From Takifugu bimaculatus (Eukaryota > Chordata > Actinopteri > Tetraodontiformes > Tetraodontidae): a stretch of DNA of 64,000 nt. The notes beneath the pieces were generated by a model that saw nothing but the letters and a program-made list of their open reading frames with translations, was not told the DNA's origin and made no database searches. Below, one piece after another: positions 17,393 through 31,393 of this stretch. The position numbers and the translations under genes were made by a program. Position 1 is the first letter of the stretch. Each line of letters starts with the position of its first letter. Location: NCBI GenBank assembly GCA_004026145.2, contig CP034996.1, positions 11,337,282 through 11,401,281 of the forward strand, written 5' to 3'.

Positions 17393-18047
17393 TTAGTGGG
17401 GTGTGTTGTCCGGTTTGGAGCGTGAGTGTGTCAGTCTCGTATGCATGTTTGAACTCCCACTTTGCCGCCCCGACGGGTGCGAAGTCCGAGTGTCCACCGG
17501 CCTGTAGATGGTGGCGGGTTCGGCGTTCATGTTCTGCATACTGAGGAAGGGCGTGCTCTCACCGTCCTCGTCTGACTCGCTCTCCGTTAGGCAGCTCCGG
17601 GACCCGTAGTCCCGGGATGCCTCGTATCCCCGCGGGGCCACGTGGCCGTTCAGTCTGGATCTCCGCCAGCGACGGCCGCCATTCCCGCTGGACCCGCTTC
17701 TCTTTGGTTGCTCCCGAGAGGACAGATTCTCTTGGGTGGTCTCATAGTCTTCCTCCTCTGCCAGCTGGTAGGGGCTGGAGGGCAGGCTGCCCCTGCTGTT
17801 GCTCAGGTAGGTACGGCGCTGCTGCCGGTAGGGCTCCTGGTACTGGGCGTCGTGGAGCGGCACCGGGTAGCGGCGCAGCAGTGGCTGGTTGTCCTCCAGA
17901 GGGTAGGGGTTGTGGACAGCAGGGGGCAGGGACAGGGCGTGGCTGGCGTTGGGGGACGTGATCTGGAAGGTAGGCACCTGCGAGGGCAAGGAATAATGGA
18001 ACTCCACTGGCGAAAGGCGGGCTGGTGTGGTCAGGGCGGACACATAT
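17393..18047 (-). CDS. nrg2: nrg2 last coding exon
   Basis: Starts after CCCACAG with YVSALTTPARLSPVEFHYSL and ends at TAA (17395-17393). Contains VPTFQITSPN, QPLLRRYPVP, EDYETTQE and GGRRWRRSRLNGH, and an ESTPFL stretch near the end, all matching the distal tail of vertebrate NRG2. About 218 codons. The extreme C-terminus (residues KPDNTPH) differs from human. Confidence 0.94.
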
Positions 18048-21000
18048 CTGTGGGACACAGGGAGAAGAGCGGAGAAGGGAAGCACATGAAAAGGAGCACG
18101 TGAAAGGAGCACGTGTGGGATGGCTTCCTCAAAGTGGTGTCCCCCAGGGCTGTACCCTCGGCCCCCTTCTTTAGCTGCACTAATGCATATAAGACGTCAG
18201 TCGGGTTAATTATGTGCTTTTAGAGGCTCGCGTGTCCTCAGGCATCTAGTTTGGCTTTTTCACCTCTGAACTAACCTGAAGAACAAGCTAACACCTTAAC
18301 TAAAAGGGGTCTTGCATTCCTCTTGGTTTGGTCAACCGGCTGCTATTTTAGACTTTAGACATCATTTATTCCGGTTAATTATTGTGTCATCGTCTGAATC
18401 GACATGGTGAGTGTATACAAGGATTTAGCTAAAACTCAAAATGATAAAATACAGGTCAAAGGTCATGATTAAAGGTGTTATTTGTGGGTTATCTTGACAG
18501 GTCTGGACTGTTGTTTATCCCTCCTCCACCAGGGTTTACCTCTCGGCACCCATATTTGGACTGTTTGGATCTCCCCACGGGCGTCATTATCCACGAAAGC
18601 TACGGCTAATCTACACCCGCTAAATATTTACGCCACAGAGTCGCAGAGCATCATTTTAGAACATACATGAACCTGACGGTGACTCATTATGTGAGACCTC
18701 GATTCGCCTGTTTCGTCCAGCTGCGGCCGATATTCCCGCGTCGCCGCCGCCGCGGCGAGCGCGCGAGCGCACGAGCCGGTGCCGTGATGGAAGAGGTGCT
18801 TGTTATCTGGAATAAATCTGACGGTTACGCAACCGACATCTGCGAAAGCGCTCAGTGGCCAAACTTAGCACACATGCTTGTTGTTACACATGTGCAGATT
18901 AGAGCCCGGTCGCACAAGAGGCCCGGTCCGTTATTGACTGCGTCGCTAAACTGGTTACAACTGCCCTGTGAACACGTGTTCCACGTGCTGTGACGCACAC
19001 GTGGGGCTAATAAATTCCCGAATTTGCACTTTACCTCGACGGCGAGCGCGCGAATCGGGTAAAAGTGCCTGTAAATGTGCTGAACCCGCTGGTGGGTTTA
19101 AAAACACGGGATGGGGAACAGGCCTCCGGTTGGCCCCGAGCTTGTTTACTTGAAACTGTACACCGGCTCGCGTCAGCCAGGCAGGCAGGCACCTGTACAG
19201 CCACCCGTAATGAGGTCATGGCGTGCGCCTGCCGTTCCAGCGCTTCCTTCTGCGCCGCACACCTCTGCTGCTGGGAATTTGGGTTCGCCCTGTTTTCGTT
19301 TCCACGTCTGGTCTCTGGATCAGAGTTTTGATGGCTGCGTCCTGCACACGCGGGCGGGTTCTGCTGTTTGTTGTGACAACCCAACAACTGCTCAGACGCT
19401 GGGTCCTTCAAACGCGGCCCAATGTGCTGTTTGTCAAAGGAGGGAAGCTCAGCTTGCTGGAATTTAACCGCATTATTGTTACTTTTATGTTCTCGATCCG
19501 GGCCGGGACCAACCTCGGCCTGTGTTTGGACGGCGTCCCCATACACGCCGATCATTGATCCATTATTCCCTCCTTCGGAGCAGGTTTGTGCCAGTAAAAG
19601 TGCGTTCCCGCTACCTTAAAGCCTCGTGTTTGGAGATCCCCGTGTTTTTCTCTCGGCTCTCATGTGACATCGGCACAGAGGCAGGACGGCACCTGCGGAT
19701 TTGGGCGGCTGGACGCCGCAGCGAAACCCGTTTTGTTTGAATCCAACAAAGCTGAGGCATTCCCACCACAACTGGGACCGACAGGCTTGTCCATATTCTT
19801 CCCTGAGCACAGGAGCGGAGCCAGCGCTCTTCCTTCTGTGTGGAATTATGTACGACCGTGTTGAAATGTGGGTTTCCCCACGTTGCAAACAGAGCAACTG
19901 TAACTGCAACTCAACCAGTTTCCCATTAATCCTCACAGCTTCGCCTGTCAGAAACCTCAGGCTCCTACTGAGTCGGGGTATTAGTACCACCTCCTACACA
20001 ACAGTGTTTGACAGATAACTGCAACATCAGCTAGCTTAGCTAGCAATCCCCATGTACTGGGTTACACAACGTGCTTTGTGCACCATAATAAAGGAAAAAA
20101 TGCATTAATTAAATCGTCTTTTCAGCTTTGAACACTGTCCAGAAGCTGCAGCAGGGGTAGGACTTAGCTTTTGGTCATTGTGTGAGCTTTTATGTGCTGT
20201 AGAGCGAGTTTTCTCTAATCTGTAGCTCTTTATATTATTATATACAAATGTTAACAGGTTTAATATCACATCTGAACTTCTGTCACATTCCAGATTCCCG
20301 TTTAGACAGTTTAATTAAAGCATGTTGTTCTCTGAGCAGAAACGTTCTGTGTAATTCCACCATAGAAGAAACAGCGCCCACTAGTGTCCTGGCATGAAAA
20401 GTGCAACTTACAAAATTTGGTGTTCCCGCGTAAACGGCGCTCAAATGTGTCAAAAGGGAAAAGAGGAGAACAATATTGTGCCCACCGGGATATCCCCCCC
20501 TCCACCATAACAACACGTTTGTTATCGTTCTTCTACCTGTTGCCTCCCTCAATACGTGTGATTGTGTTTGAAAATTCCATCTCACTTATGTTTTAAGCAG
20601 CACCAGTTCACTACTGTCGTCTATTCCAAGAACCATTCCGACTGCCGCTCCGTCGGGAGTTATGCTGCTGATTTTTGGCAGAAACACGATGAAACGAAGT
20701 GTAAATTGTAATCGAGCCTCCTTTTAAATAAACGATCGCGCTCACGAAGGCAAGAAGGTTCTAAATCAGCGGCTTTTTATCCCCTCCGCTGCCTTTGTGG
20801 ACTTCGCCACCGCGTCTGTTGTGCGTCTGCTTCCACTGAGTCTGTCAGCGACCCGAGCGGCCTTTGATGCCTGAGAGAGAACAGGCGCCCACCTGTCGCT
20901 GTGCGGCGAGTCCCCCAGCGAGTCGAAGGAGTCTCCGTACTGCAGGCCGGGCCGGTGGGAGTCGGCGTAGCCGCAGTGCGCGGCGCGCCGGGCCCGTGCC

Positions 21001-24000
21001 TCCACGCAGGCAGGACTGCTGCATTTACTGGTCCCAACTGATGATGACATAATTCCCGGCGAGTCAGAGAGGACGCTGTCGGAATGTTCCAGGCTCCACG
21101 TACGTTCCTCGTGTCTGACAAAATTCAGAAAAGATTAGTTGTTAGCGTGTGCGCGGCCAAGCGCGTCCCAGTGGCCCACAATCAAAGCGTGTTTCAAATT
21201 CGGGCCCAAATCAGACATTTGACTCCTTTTATCTTAAAAAAAGAAAAAAAGTTGACATCAGCGGCCCAAGTGGGCCCTGGTCTCTGCGCGGCGTCCACAC
21301 CTGTGAGTGGATGAGTGGGCTCGCGTGGAAGAGTTGTGTGATCTGGAAGAGGCGTGGCTGGCCGGGAAGGATCCTTCGGTCGCGGGCCGTATGACGCGTT
21401 CGGTGGCGGGTATGTTCTTTGATATGTACTGTTGGGAACATGGGAGAGAAGCACGGAGACGGGATTAAGCAACGCCGCCTCCATCCTGCTTGATGTTCGG
21501 GTCCTGTCAGATACTCACATCTAGCATGGGGATCTCCTCCGGGCCTGGTCCTGGGTGATTGGGTCCATTAGCAAGGTTCCGATTAGGGTGTTCTGCACAC
21601 ATGTTCTGTCGCAGGTGATTGTGCATCTTCTTTCTTTGTTTCCTGGATGGAAACCGCACGTTTTTGTTAGCGAATGTCACAGGACGTGTGGGGGCCGGGG
21701 GGGGGGGGCGGCGGAGGGACTTACTTGGTTTTGCAGTAGGCCACCACACACACGATGCCCACCACCAGCAGGGCCACACAAATCCCCGTGATTGTCAAGA
21801 CTCGTTTCTGGTAGAGCTCCTCTGCCTCTGTCAGCATCACCGCCACAGACACGTCCACACGAGGGGGGAAGCGAAGCAAACGAGCAACGTTAGCAGCTCC
21901 AAGGTGCACCTTCTCCACATCAACCTCCGTCTATCCTTCTACTGTCCAGGGTACTAAATGCTGAGTCGTATGAAGCTTCAGTTTTCCATCCCTGCTAAAT
22001 GAATCTGCTGGAACGTCCCCTCTCACAGAAGATACCAGATGCTGCTGCTGCAGTAATGTGGCGTGGGCGGGGACGGTGCGGCCCAGCACAGGCCCGTTGA
22101 TATATTAAGCAGGTGGAACCTCCGAAAATTTAAATAATTTCACGTTTTTATATCATACAGGGAATTTTTGTACCTTTGGAAGGTGCAAAATGGCTATAAG
22201 TAGCCTGTTCTGGTGCTAATCTGAGGAAAGTAGCGGAAGTCTTCATACACTCAGGCATTTAGCAATGAAAATAACATCTAGCTTTAAAATATTTGAGCAG
22301 TTTACTGATTAAATGAGACACAATCACAGACTGATGCTTCTTTTTCCTTTTCCAGAAGAGAGTTTGGAGGAGGCCGAGGTTTGTGCTAAACTAGAATGGC
22401 TTTCTGTCATTTAGCGTTAGCATGTTAGCATTGGCATACTGAAACCATGAAGAGTGTTCATAAAATTACACAATTCTGGTCCATCGTTCCACAACCTCAT
22501 CCCCCCCAAAACCCTTTTCTGGAAAAGGTGGCAGGAAAAGAGACGTGAATAAAAGAGAAGAAGAAGAAACAGCAGCAGACGGGAGAAAGACGCGGCCGCG
22601 CGTTCTAAATATAGCGTCGCATGCTCACGTTGCAACATCTATTCAATGAGAGGTAATTGAAAGCAGGAACACAGATTATAATTCAAACTTCAAAGTCAGG
22701 TCTCGGCTACGGGATGGACAGAGTGATGCAAGAAACACGGACGAGATGACACGTACAGTAAATTTCAAAAACCAAAAGATTTGGCATGTCAAAGGGGAGG
22801 ACTTTGAATTGGACAGACAGAGCTGGAAACTGAAATCTCTGGCAGCTACAAACATGATACATCATGCTTGTTACAGATGGAATGAGGGATTGGGAAAAAA
22901 AAAAAAAAAACAAGGAACAAAACGATGAAGTGAGTAAGATGGAAACTCGGTTAGCTTCGGTCGTGTTTCCATGACATCCATGTTAATGATGCTCGATGGC
23001 GGTTCGGTCGCACGGACTGAGGGGCGATCATGATGAGTTACAGTCGATCGATTGATCGGTTAATCGAGGATTAATAGGATCGGCGGGTCACGCCGGGGGA
23101 GGGGGGGGGGGGGGGGGCGGGAGCAAGTCAACTGTTTAGTTGCTACGCTAGGATGGAGAAGCAAAACAGATGGTTCCATACCCATAAACTCAATCCCAAG
23201 ATGCTCTGCCGGGGCAGAGGGTTGACAGTCGGAAGAAAACAAAAAGAAAGACCAGATTAAGAAAAGTGGCACCTTGTAGTGAACAGTGGAGCAACCCAAA
23301 ATAGCCATTGACAGTGTTAATGACGGGACACCAGCACGTTAGCATGCACATTCAAACACGGCACAAGGACCAAACCAAACTACGACGACGGCGAGTCGGA
23401 TTCAGCTTGTCCTTAACTCGATCAAAACGGGCACCGAGCATCGGCCGAGTGACTCTTACGAAACAAGCTTCGGGTCGGGATGAGGTCATTTCCTGACGCA
23501 ACCCAACAAAATGTCATAATAAGAGAAATGAAGGGGGCTAGCTGTTCCGCAGCGGAAACATGCATCATCAGCAGAGATTAGCTGTGCTTTCAGACCCTCT
23601 GCATGCTAAAAATGCGAAGCCCTCAGCGCCCGAACACACCCATCGCATGAGCAGACAAGTTGAAGGGAGCCTATTTGCACAGTGGCGTTAGAACGGCGCC
23701 CAGTTCGAAAAATGACGGGGCGCCTGTATCGCGTGTCGCCACGGGGAGGCTTCGCCAATCAGGTGCGTCCGGGCCGCTCTGACCCAGCTGCTCTTATGAC
23801 AACATGCTCTCGCTAAGCCGGGCCCTTATGGCGGAGCAGCGGGAGCCATTCCACCCCTTCCCGCTGGCGTCTCCTGGGAATGGGAGGCGCCGCTCCGGGA
23901 GGTGGGTCTTCCACTCTGGAATGGACGTGCGCGCACGTGTGCGTGTGTGCACATGTGCTGGCTCTTTGAGATAAACCGTGATTTATTCTTTTAGCTGGAA

Positions 24001-27000
24001 AATGAAATTGGGGCCATTAAAGAGGTCTGAGCGTAATGTGGCCGGTCGTACGCGAGGTCACAGACGGGTCAGACGTTTGGGAACGAGCAATTACGACGTC
24101 CACCTGCGAGTTCCTCGCCGATACTCCCGTTAATCTCGTACATGTTGCTGGCGCAGCTCCGCGGCAGTAAATTAAACGTTTGCTCCGACAAATCGGGGGC
24201 GAGCGCGCCGCCTGTCGACTGGGAAATCAAAGCCCGGTTCAGGCGTCTGGATGAGAACTGGAAATGAGCGCCGTTCCTGATGCAGTCGCACAGCTGCGCC
24301 GGGGTTAAGCAGGAAAAGTGGGTGAGCGCGGGGGGGAGAGCACGGCCACGCCCACGCCCACGCACCGCCGCCAAAACCCCCGAGCACAGTGGGGGGGCGG
24401 GGGTAGAGCGGGCTGCGTCCGTGCTATCAGCTCCAAGGAGGAGGCCGCCGCCGGCTTCAGATCGTCCTCGACCTTGCTAAGAATGAGCCGCATCCACGTG
24501 GGCGTGCACGGACATGCTGCGTGCTCAGTTACAGTGGAAGAAGCTGCAGGAGATTATTTGCCGTTAGCATCCTTCGTTTTTCGCGCTAAATCGGGGTCGT
24601 TAGCCTGAAGGTGGGCGCGTGGAACCGAGGCTGCAGGTTTTGGGTTCCCCAGAAGCTCAAGTCATCCCGCGGCGCCCGATGGGGGGGGGTGGGGGGGGGG
24701 GCGCCCGACTCTGCCTTCACGGCACCGTTTCGCCGCTGCTTCCGTCTCCGCTCGGTTCCCGGCGGCGTGAATGCTCCCGCGTCCGTGCAGTCAACCATTA
24801 ACTGCTGGTCGGACGCCGCCACACGTTGGACAAACATTCCCTTATCGGCCTCACTGTTGAACCTTTCAATCGCTGCTCATGCCGATTAGTTGATATTAAT
24901 CGTGCACGTCTGGCTTTTTCATCCATCAGCTCTAATCGGATCAAATGTGCTTTTGTTTGCGGCTGACTGAGTAAACATCATTAGTAACCAGCTTAAGGTG
25001 GGTTTTAGTCAATGTTTAGCCACCAGCGCTCACATGCAGCTAACTGTGCAAACTGACATTTAGGAAGAATTCCCACGTGCTCATCAAACACACGATCACA
25101 TGGTCTACGAGCGCACGTGCGGCACGCCGCTTCGGTTAAAGGGTGCACATGCCAGCCACCCTGAAGCGGCGCCACTAACCGGTCACTGATCGACAGATCA
25201 TGCGCTCCACACACATGCACACGGGACAAGGACCCATTTGACGTGTGTCAGAAGAGGGAATTGACATACGGTAGAAACTGGCCATAACGTAGGTTTGACA
25301 GCGATCACCAGTAAAGTCATTGGGACACCTGATGGGGAGAAAGAAAAGCCACAAAAAGAGAGGGAGGAGGTGGTGGAGGAGGGTGGAGGAGTGAGAAGGA
25401 GGTCATCGGGAGAGAGAGGGGATCGAGGGTGGAGTGAAAAGGAGAGTGTGCATGAGGAAGAAGGAAGAGAGAGAGAGAGAGAGAGAGAAGGACATGGAAT
25501 TAGACCAACAGAATAACTGCAGACAGTAGAAGCAGAGTGTTCCTATGATGACACCACGGTGTGCACAGTGCGCGTCTGGTTGGGTGACGACCTGAGAAAA
25601 AGGAGGAGAAAGAGGAAGAGGAGCTGGGGAGGAGGAAGAGGGGCAGCAGGGCTCCACAGAGGGAATCCAGTGTCTCTGTTCTCTGCTGCTCGAAGCAAGG
25701 GGACATACTTTTGAAAGGATTGTGCATGTACAACCGCAGCGGCTGCGTCTGTAAGCATCGAGGGCCGAAGTATCCGCCTGGACATCTGGGAAGGAGCAGA
25801 CAAGTGTTACACAAAACGAGTGAGACAAGACGTCATCGCCACCTTTACACATCCAGATAAAGTCATAGAAACCCACCAGTGGGGGGGGGGGTGTTCGCTA
25901 ACATTGGTAGCTATATATATAACACTAGCTATAGCTAGCTTTAGCCAGGAAGCATGGAGCCATGTTTCCTGTAAGAGGAGCAGTCCGGCTGTGTTTGCTG
26001 GAACCATAGATGCATTTCCCTTATCGCCACGGTGACGGAATCAAGCCAAGATTGTGGCTCGTCCCACTGAGATCAACTCTACCTTCACAGCTTTATGGTC
26101 ACAATTCTGAGTTAAAGGCAATTATGGAAAGAATACCGGTCTAAAAAAAAGACGCCTAAGTAAAGTCGACAGAAACGGAACGTTAGAACTAATGTGTGAG
26201 GTTCTCTTCCTCTGGAGATGACAGAAACATGGAAGAACATGGAACAAAAAGACTAAAAATAAAAGGAATCCATGGCTTCGGCTGTGATCAATAAATGCCT
26301 GAAATTGGGGTAGAACCTTCCCCCCCCCCCCCCCGGAGCCTGTGGGGAGCCTGGAAACTGTGTTCATAACCTGCAAATGTGACAGTTTTATAACCGTTCT
26401 CATCGGACAGTGAGTCATGAAGTAGTCGAATCAGGAGGAAATGAAACCCCCGAATTCATATTTCCACCTCGACGGGAATAAATGTGGAACTTTTCAGAAC
26501 CGGAAAAAACTCTCTTTGGTTTTGCTTTGAAAAACAAGTCATTACCCGTCGTGTCTTTACGCTCCCGCAAATGAAGACAGAGTGGCGTGTCATCGCCATT
26601 AAGGATGTTGGGCCGAACCATTTTTCCTCATTAGAATCCCATTAGGATGAGCGGTTTGTCTTTTAAGGGCACCACATTCCACTCCCAGTCACAAGTCGAA
26701 CGCTAATCCAACAAAGGTCATCGCTCCTGATTTACTGGTTCCACACAACGCCTCCCAGGAGCGCCATAACGGTCAGCGTTAAATTTCCCATCCTGAGCGA
26801 TGGCGTTTAACTGGCGGACCGCGCCACCTACACCGAGGAAACTTGGCTGGACGCTGCCAGATAAACGCTCCTTAAATCATTTAGGAATCCGCCCGGTGAG
26901 CGGACGTCCCCGCGTTGAAAGGAGGTCGCTGGAGCCACTCGCTCGAGGGGTCAATCTCAAAATTAGCGAGGCCATGCCTGCGAGGCCAGAGGGCCGCGAC

Positions 27001-30000
27001 GAGGCTAATCCCTGCTAGCATTCGCCGTGGCGTTAACCAACTTTTTCCTGGACTCGTGCCCCCCCCCCCCCCCCCCGTTTGTACACAGCATCGTGAATGG
27101 TCGTAACAGCCGCGTCCTCCCTGTTTCTTCTTCAGTGGTGGAAGGGCGGCAGAACACCCGAGAATAATGTCCGAATAATTCATTATTAACATGTAATACA
27201 GGGCAAATATTATGTTATTATAGTCCGTAACACCACACAGTCCATCGTCTCAGCCTTTTCTACTGAAAACTGTACCGAAAAGTGTCATCTTTTACCACAT
27301 CTCTTACTTTGACTCACTTGAAATGGTTCTCAACAGCAGTTTTTTTGAAAGTAAACACATTAATCGGACATGAGAAGGAGCATTTAAGCGTGTGGCATTT
27401 CTTCTGAAACAGGCTGTTTACATCAGAGCGGAGGTTATAGTGATAAAAGGCTGTTTATAATGTCACAACTGACTAACGCACCTCCGCCGGGTTCAAAAAC
27501 ACGAGGAGGGAACCTGTTTATTTTATGTGATGACCCCACCTGATCACCATTTTCCAAGAAACGGTGGGTGAACACAAACCAACGCCAGAGCGCCGGAGTT
27601 AAATAAAAGCTTGTTTCTCTCATCGTGTCAACCTGTTTTGGCCCCGAAAAGGCTGAGACGCATGTTTCCCCCGGCGTGCTTTTACACACCGGTCTTGATC
27701 TTCTCTGCCAAGGACCCCAAATGTAAGCAAAGATTCTATTTACCTCACTGGGGGCCTCTAACAGGCCTAAATATTTACTCACTATACTAAACCAGTGACT
27801 CATGACATTTTGAAAAGGCTTTTAAGGTGCAGCCCTCCTGTACACCAAACATGACTTAAAAGGACGAGCGCTTCATTATTAGGGCTAAAATACACAACAG
27901 GTGGGCAGCTGGGCGGCCTGGCAGGGGGGGGGGGGGCAAACAGCTGGGAAGCAGAGGACAGGATGTTGAGGGACGTCACAACCAGAGGAACTGGAGCAGG
28001 AACTCACTTGCAGGAGAGTCGATCTATACCGTGTATGAAGTAACATTCGCCACCGTTCACGCAGTAGGCCTTCTCTGTGTCGTTGCATTTCCTGGCGTGG
28101 CCTGAGCCTGTCGCTAGCGTCGTGGTCACTGAAAAGACACAAATCACAGACAAGCCACAGTTAGCATCATTTCTGCTTCACTAATCGCGGGCAGTTTCCC
28201 CTCTGCCGGACCCTACTTTGAGGTTCTACGGCGCCCCCTACAGCGCCCCTGCCTGGGACCGAACAAGTAGAGCTATTAAGTAACGTATCGCCTACGGATG
28301 TCGCCAATGATACGTAATCCTGCGCTTTTATAGACTCTGGCTTCCGTTAGATCTCTTAGGCCCCATCCACGCATGTAATTGTGTCTCTACGCAGTGTTGA
28401 GATGATCTGAAGAAGCTCTACGGGCAGAGATAAATTTGCCTGACAGGGCGTAGGAGTTGTTTACGTGTTGACTCGGGTCCTTGGAACAGCCTGAAATGTC
28501 ATGTCGCTGTGTTTAATCCCCGAGATGCGAGTCGCGGTAATGTGTTTGGGATAGACCCAGCGTACGACAACGGGATCGTCCAGAGGAAGGCGTGCGCTGA
28601 GAGGGGCGGAGCCGGCCTCGCACGTCGGATGTCGACGCGTGATTGCAACCATGTAGCTGCTGTCAGGCGCCATTAGCGCGTTGATTGAGTCTGACAGTCT
28701 GTTAGCAGGGATAGAAATTCCTCCGAACCTCAGCGGTCATGTGATGCAGAATGGTCTGACATTCTGTTGCCCCAGGACTGGACTCACCTGGCTCTGTTCT
28801 CGGCCCCGCCTGGATTTCGCAACTCCCATTTGTTACGGCAGAGGTCGGTTTGACAGACGTGTCGGCCTTGCTCGGGAACACAATTAAGCTTTGGCTGCGC
28901 CGCCGCGGCTAATAGCTAAAACTGCAAAATGAGGCCGGTTGTTTGCCAGGAAACGTAATTTATTCCCACAATGGGATGTCAGCACTCTGCAGAAAAGCTA
29001 CTGTGTTACTGTCCGATTTCAAACATTGTCCAGATATTTATCGAAATCTCCCCCCTCAATGCTGCTGTGGGCTTCCATTCAAGTGGTTCTCGAGGGAGAC
29101 ACAAAAGTATTACAAACATCCATCCAGGCATGAATCTGCAGCCACTTCAATCAGACGTGCGCCGTGATTGATAACTGTCCTATCTTTTTTGGCGAGTTCA
29201 AACAGTAATATATTCGGGGTTGAGACATAAGCTGTCACATTATTGTTCTGCTGAGGTTCCATAAAAGTGATTTAAAAGGCCTATTGCTCCAACGCACTCC
29301 GCTTCCAACGGTATGTGCTGGTTCAAATACGTCGGGATTTGGAAGGCCTCGCTCAAGTCTTGAAACCTATTTTGTTTTTTACGTCTTTTCTTTTTTAAAC
29401 GACCTTTTCCCCCCCAGTGCTGTTATCACCGGTACTTGACCAATATTGTGATCTCATCGTGTGGCTAAAATTTGGAGGAACCCATATCAGCATGGCTCCG
29501 CCCCAAAGAGAGCAAGCAGTGATTAACCCTGCATGTGTAGCATACAGGCAAACATATGCTAACATGGATGATAAAACCTCGTGAATACAGGGTGGATCCC
29601 TGCTCGCCTAGTCATCACTTCCCAAAGAGCCCGAGGTTGTTCCACCGTTCCACCATTCTGGATGTGGCTGTAGGTTTAAAGACGGCGCCCCAGTGGTTCT
29701 AGTGGTTTTGACCCAGTGGCTGACGGTTCAGGTGGTCCCGGTGAAACCGTGACCTCCAAATTTTTCCCCAAAACCATTTGCAGGTTCACAAGTTAATCGG
29801 GTCCACCTCGCCGACACGCCTGACCTCTCGCTCCGAGTGCTGCCGTGTTAAACCAGCTCGTAAAAAGATCTGACAGAGCTGCCAGTGCCCGAAAACACTG
29901 TAAAAAAATGCTCAGAATAGAAACTTTCAACCATTTTCGGATCAGCTAAAAATCAAAACGGACGCGTACGATCGGATCAGAGGACCGGCTGGTGGGAGGC

Positions 30001-31362
30001 AAAGGGAACGTCCCGGAGCGATCAGCAGCCGCTGGCTCGCGGGCACCCCCACATAATCTCCCGTCCACCTGGCCTACATGTGGGTGGACTGTGGGTGGAA
30101 AACAGACGACCCGGAGAAGAACCCACACAAGACGCTGGAGAACATGTAAACTTCACACAGAAAGGATCAAGGCTGATATGTGAACCCTGGACACGTTCCG
30201 CCGACCATGTTTATTTGCTTTGGTTGGTCAGAGATATTCGGTTTCACTGCTCTCGGTTCGGCCGGCATTCCAGCCTCTGAGGCTGTTGTCTTTGAGCCGG
30301 TCATCGCTCTCAATTAGCTCAACCAGACGGTGATCTCAGCCCACAGCACAGGTCACGGGGGTCACCGCCATGGCAAATCGGCCCGACTGCATAAAAACTG
30401 GGTTCTGAAAAGATTCAGAAGCTCAACAAATACCCCAGATACATAAATTACTTGCTGGCCGATGCATGCGTTTGACTGATGTAAAGTTTAGCTCAGCTTT
30501 TTTGGCAGCGGATTAATCGGAGCCCTCTCCTTCACTGTAAAGGATGACTTCAGTCTGCGCTGCCATGACGACACCTCAGTCAAGGGCAGATATTTACAGC
30601 CCCGGATTTGATTTTGGAAACAGCAGCAGCTGCAGCGGCGGCTGCCCTGTTCGGCCTCGCCTCCCCAGCTGAACGCCGGCAGGGCCGGAGCCTGCACATC
30701 CGCCCTTGGGCGGACAAGCTTCATTTGCCTCGACGCTAAACATCACCTGCCCGCTTCCGAACGCTTCGAGCAGCCGCATGTTTGGGAGCGTCCGTTCGAG
30801 TGACTGGAGTAAAAAGTCGGGACGTCTCCTTTTAAGGATCGCGCCGCATCAACGCAGTTGGCAGACGGAGCTAAAGATTTAGCGAAAAGTTAACAAATGC
30901 TTCTGATTTACAGGGAGATCAAGCTGCAGCTTCAGAACACAGATTTCACGCTGCCCCCCCCCAAAAAAAATCTTTCAGTTAACTCTAACTAGTTTCTGGG
31001 GACCTTAAAGATGGCACCGATCCCAGCGCTAATAATGCATTTGAGAGGCCTTGTTGGCCTGCAGTCCGCTGCTGACATCCAATCTACAGCGTGACACTAC
31101 GCAGAAAGTGTCCCAATTTTCCCCTCTCCTCCTCCGTTCCACAGCTGTCCAGCTGTTCCTCCCCCGAAGTGTGGGGGGGGGGGGGGAATTCTGGGATCAG
31201 CACACCGTGTATAAACTTAGTAGTTGTCCGTATCCCGCGCTTAGAGGGACATTAGCGCGCAGCAAACAGCTCTGTGTAGCCAACAACGTCACGCAACACC
31301 ACCAGCCAAATATCGTGCAGCCCATCGGCGCCGATCGCAGTTTTCTCCGCCATCGACACGCC

Positions 31363-31393
<31 letters not shown>

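Noticed and set aside
18667..18993. Possible gene at a CpG-dense patch
   Set aside because: The open frame has no recognisable motif and lies inside an nrg2 intron; GC content alone explains it.
28228..28255. CTCF-like GCGCCCCCTA motif
   Set aside because: Only a partial match; such motifs are common and nothing nearby supports an insulator.
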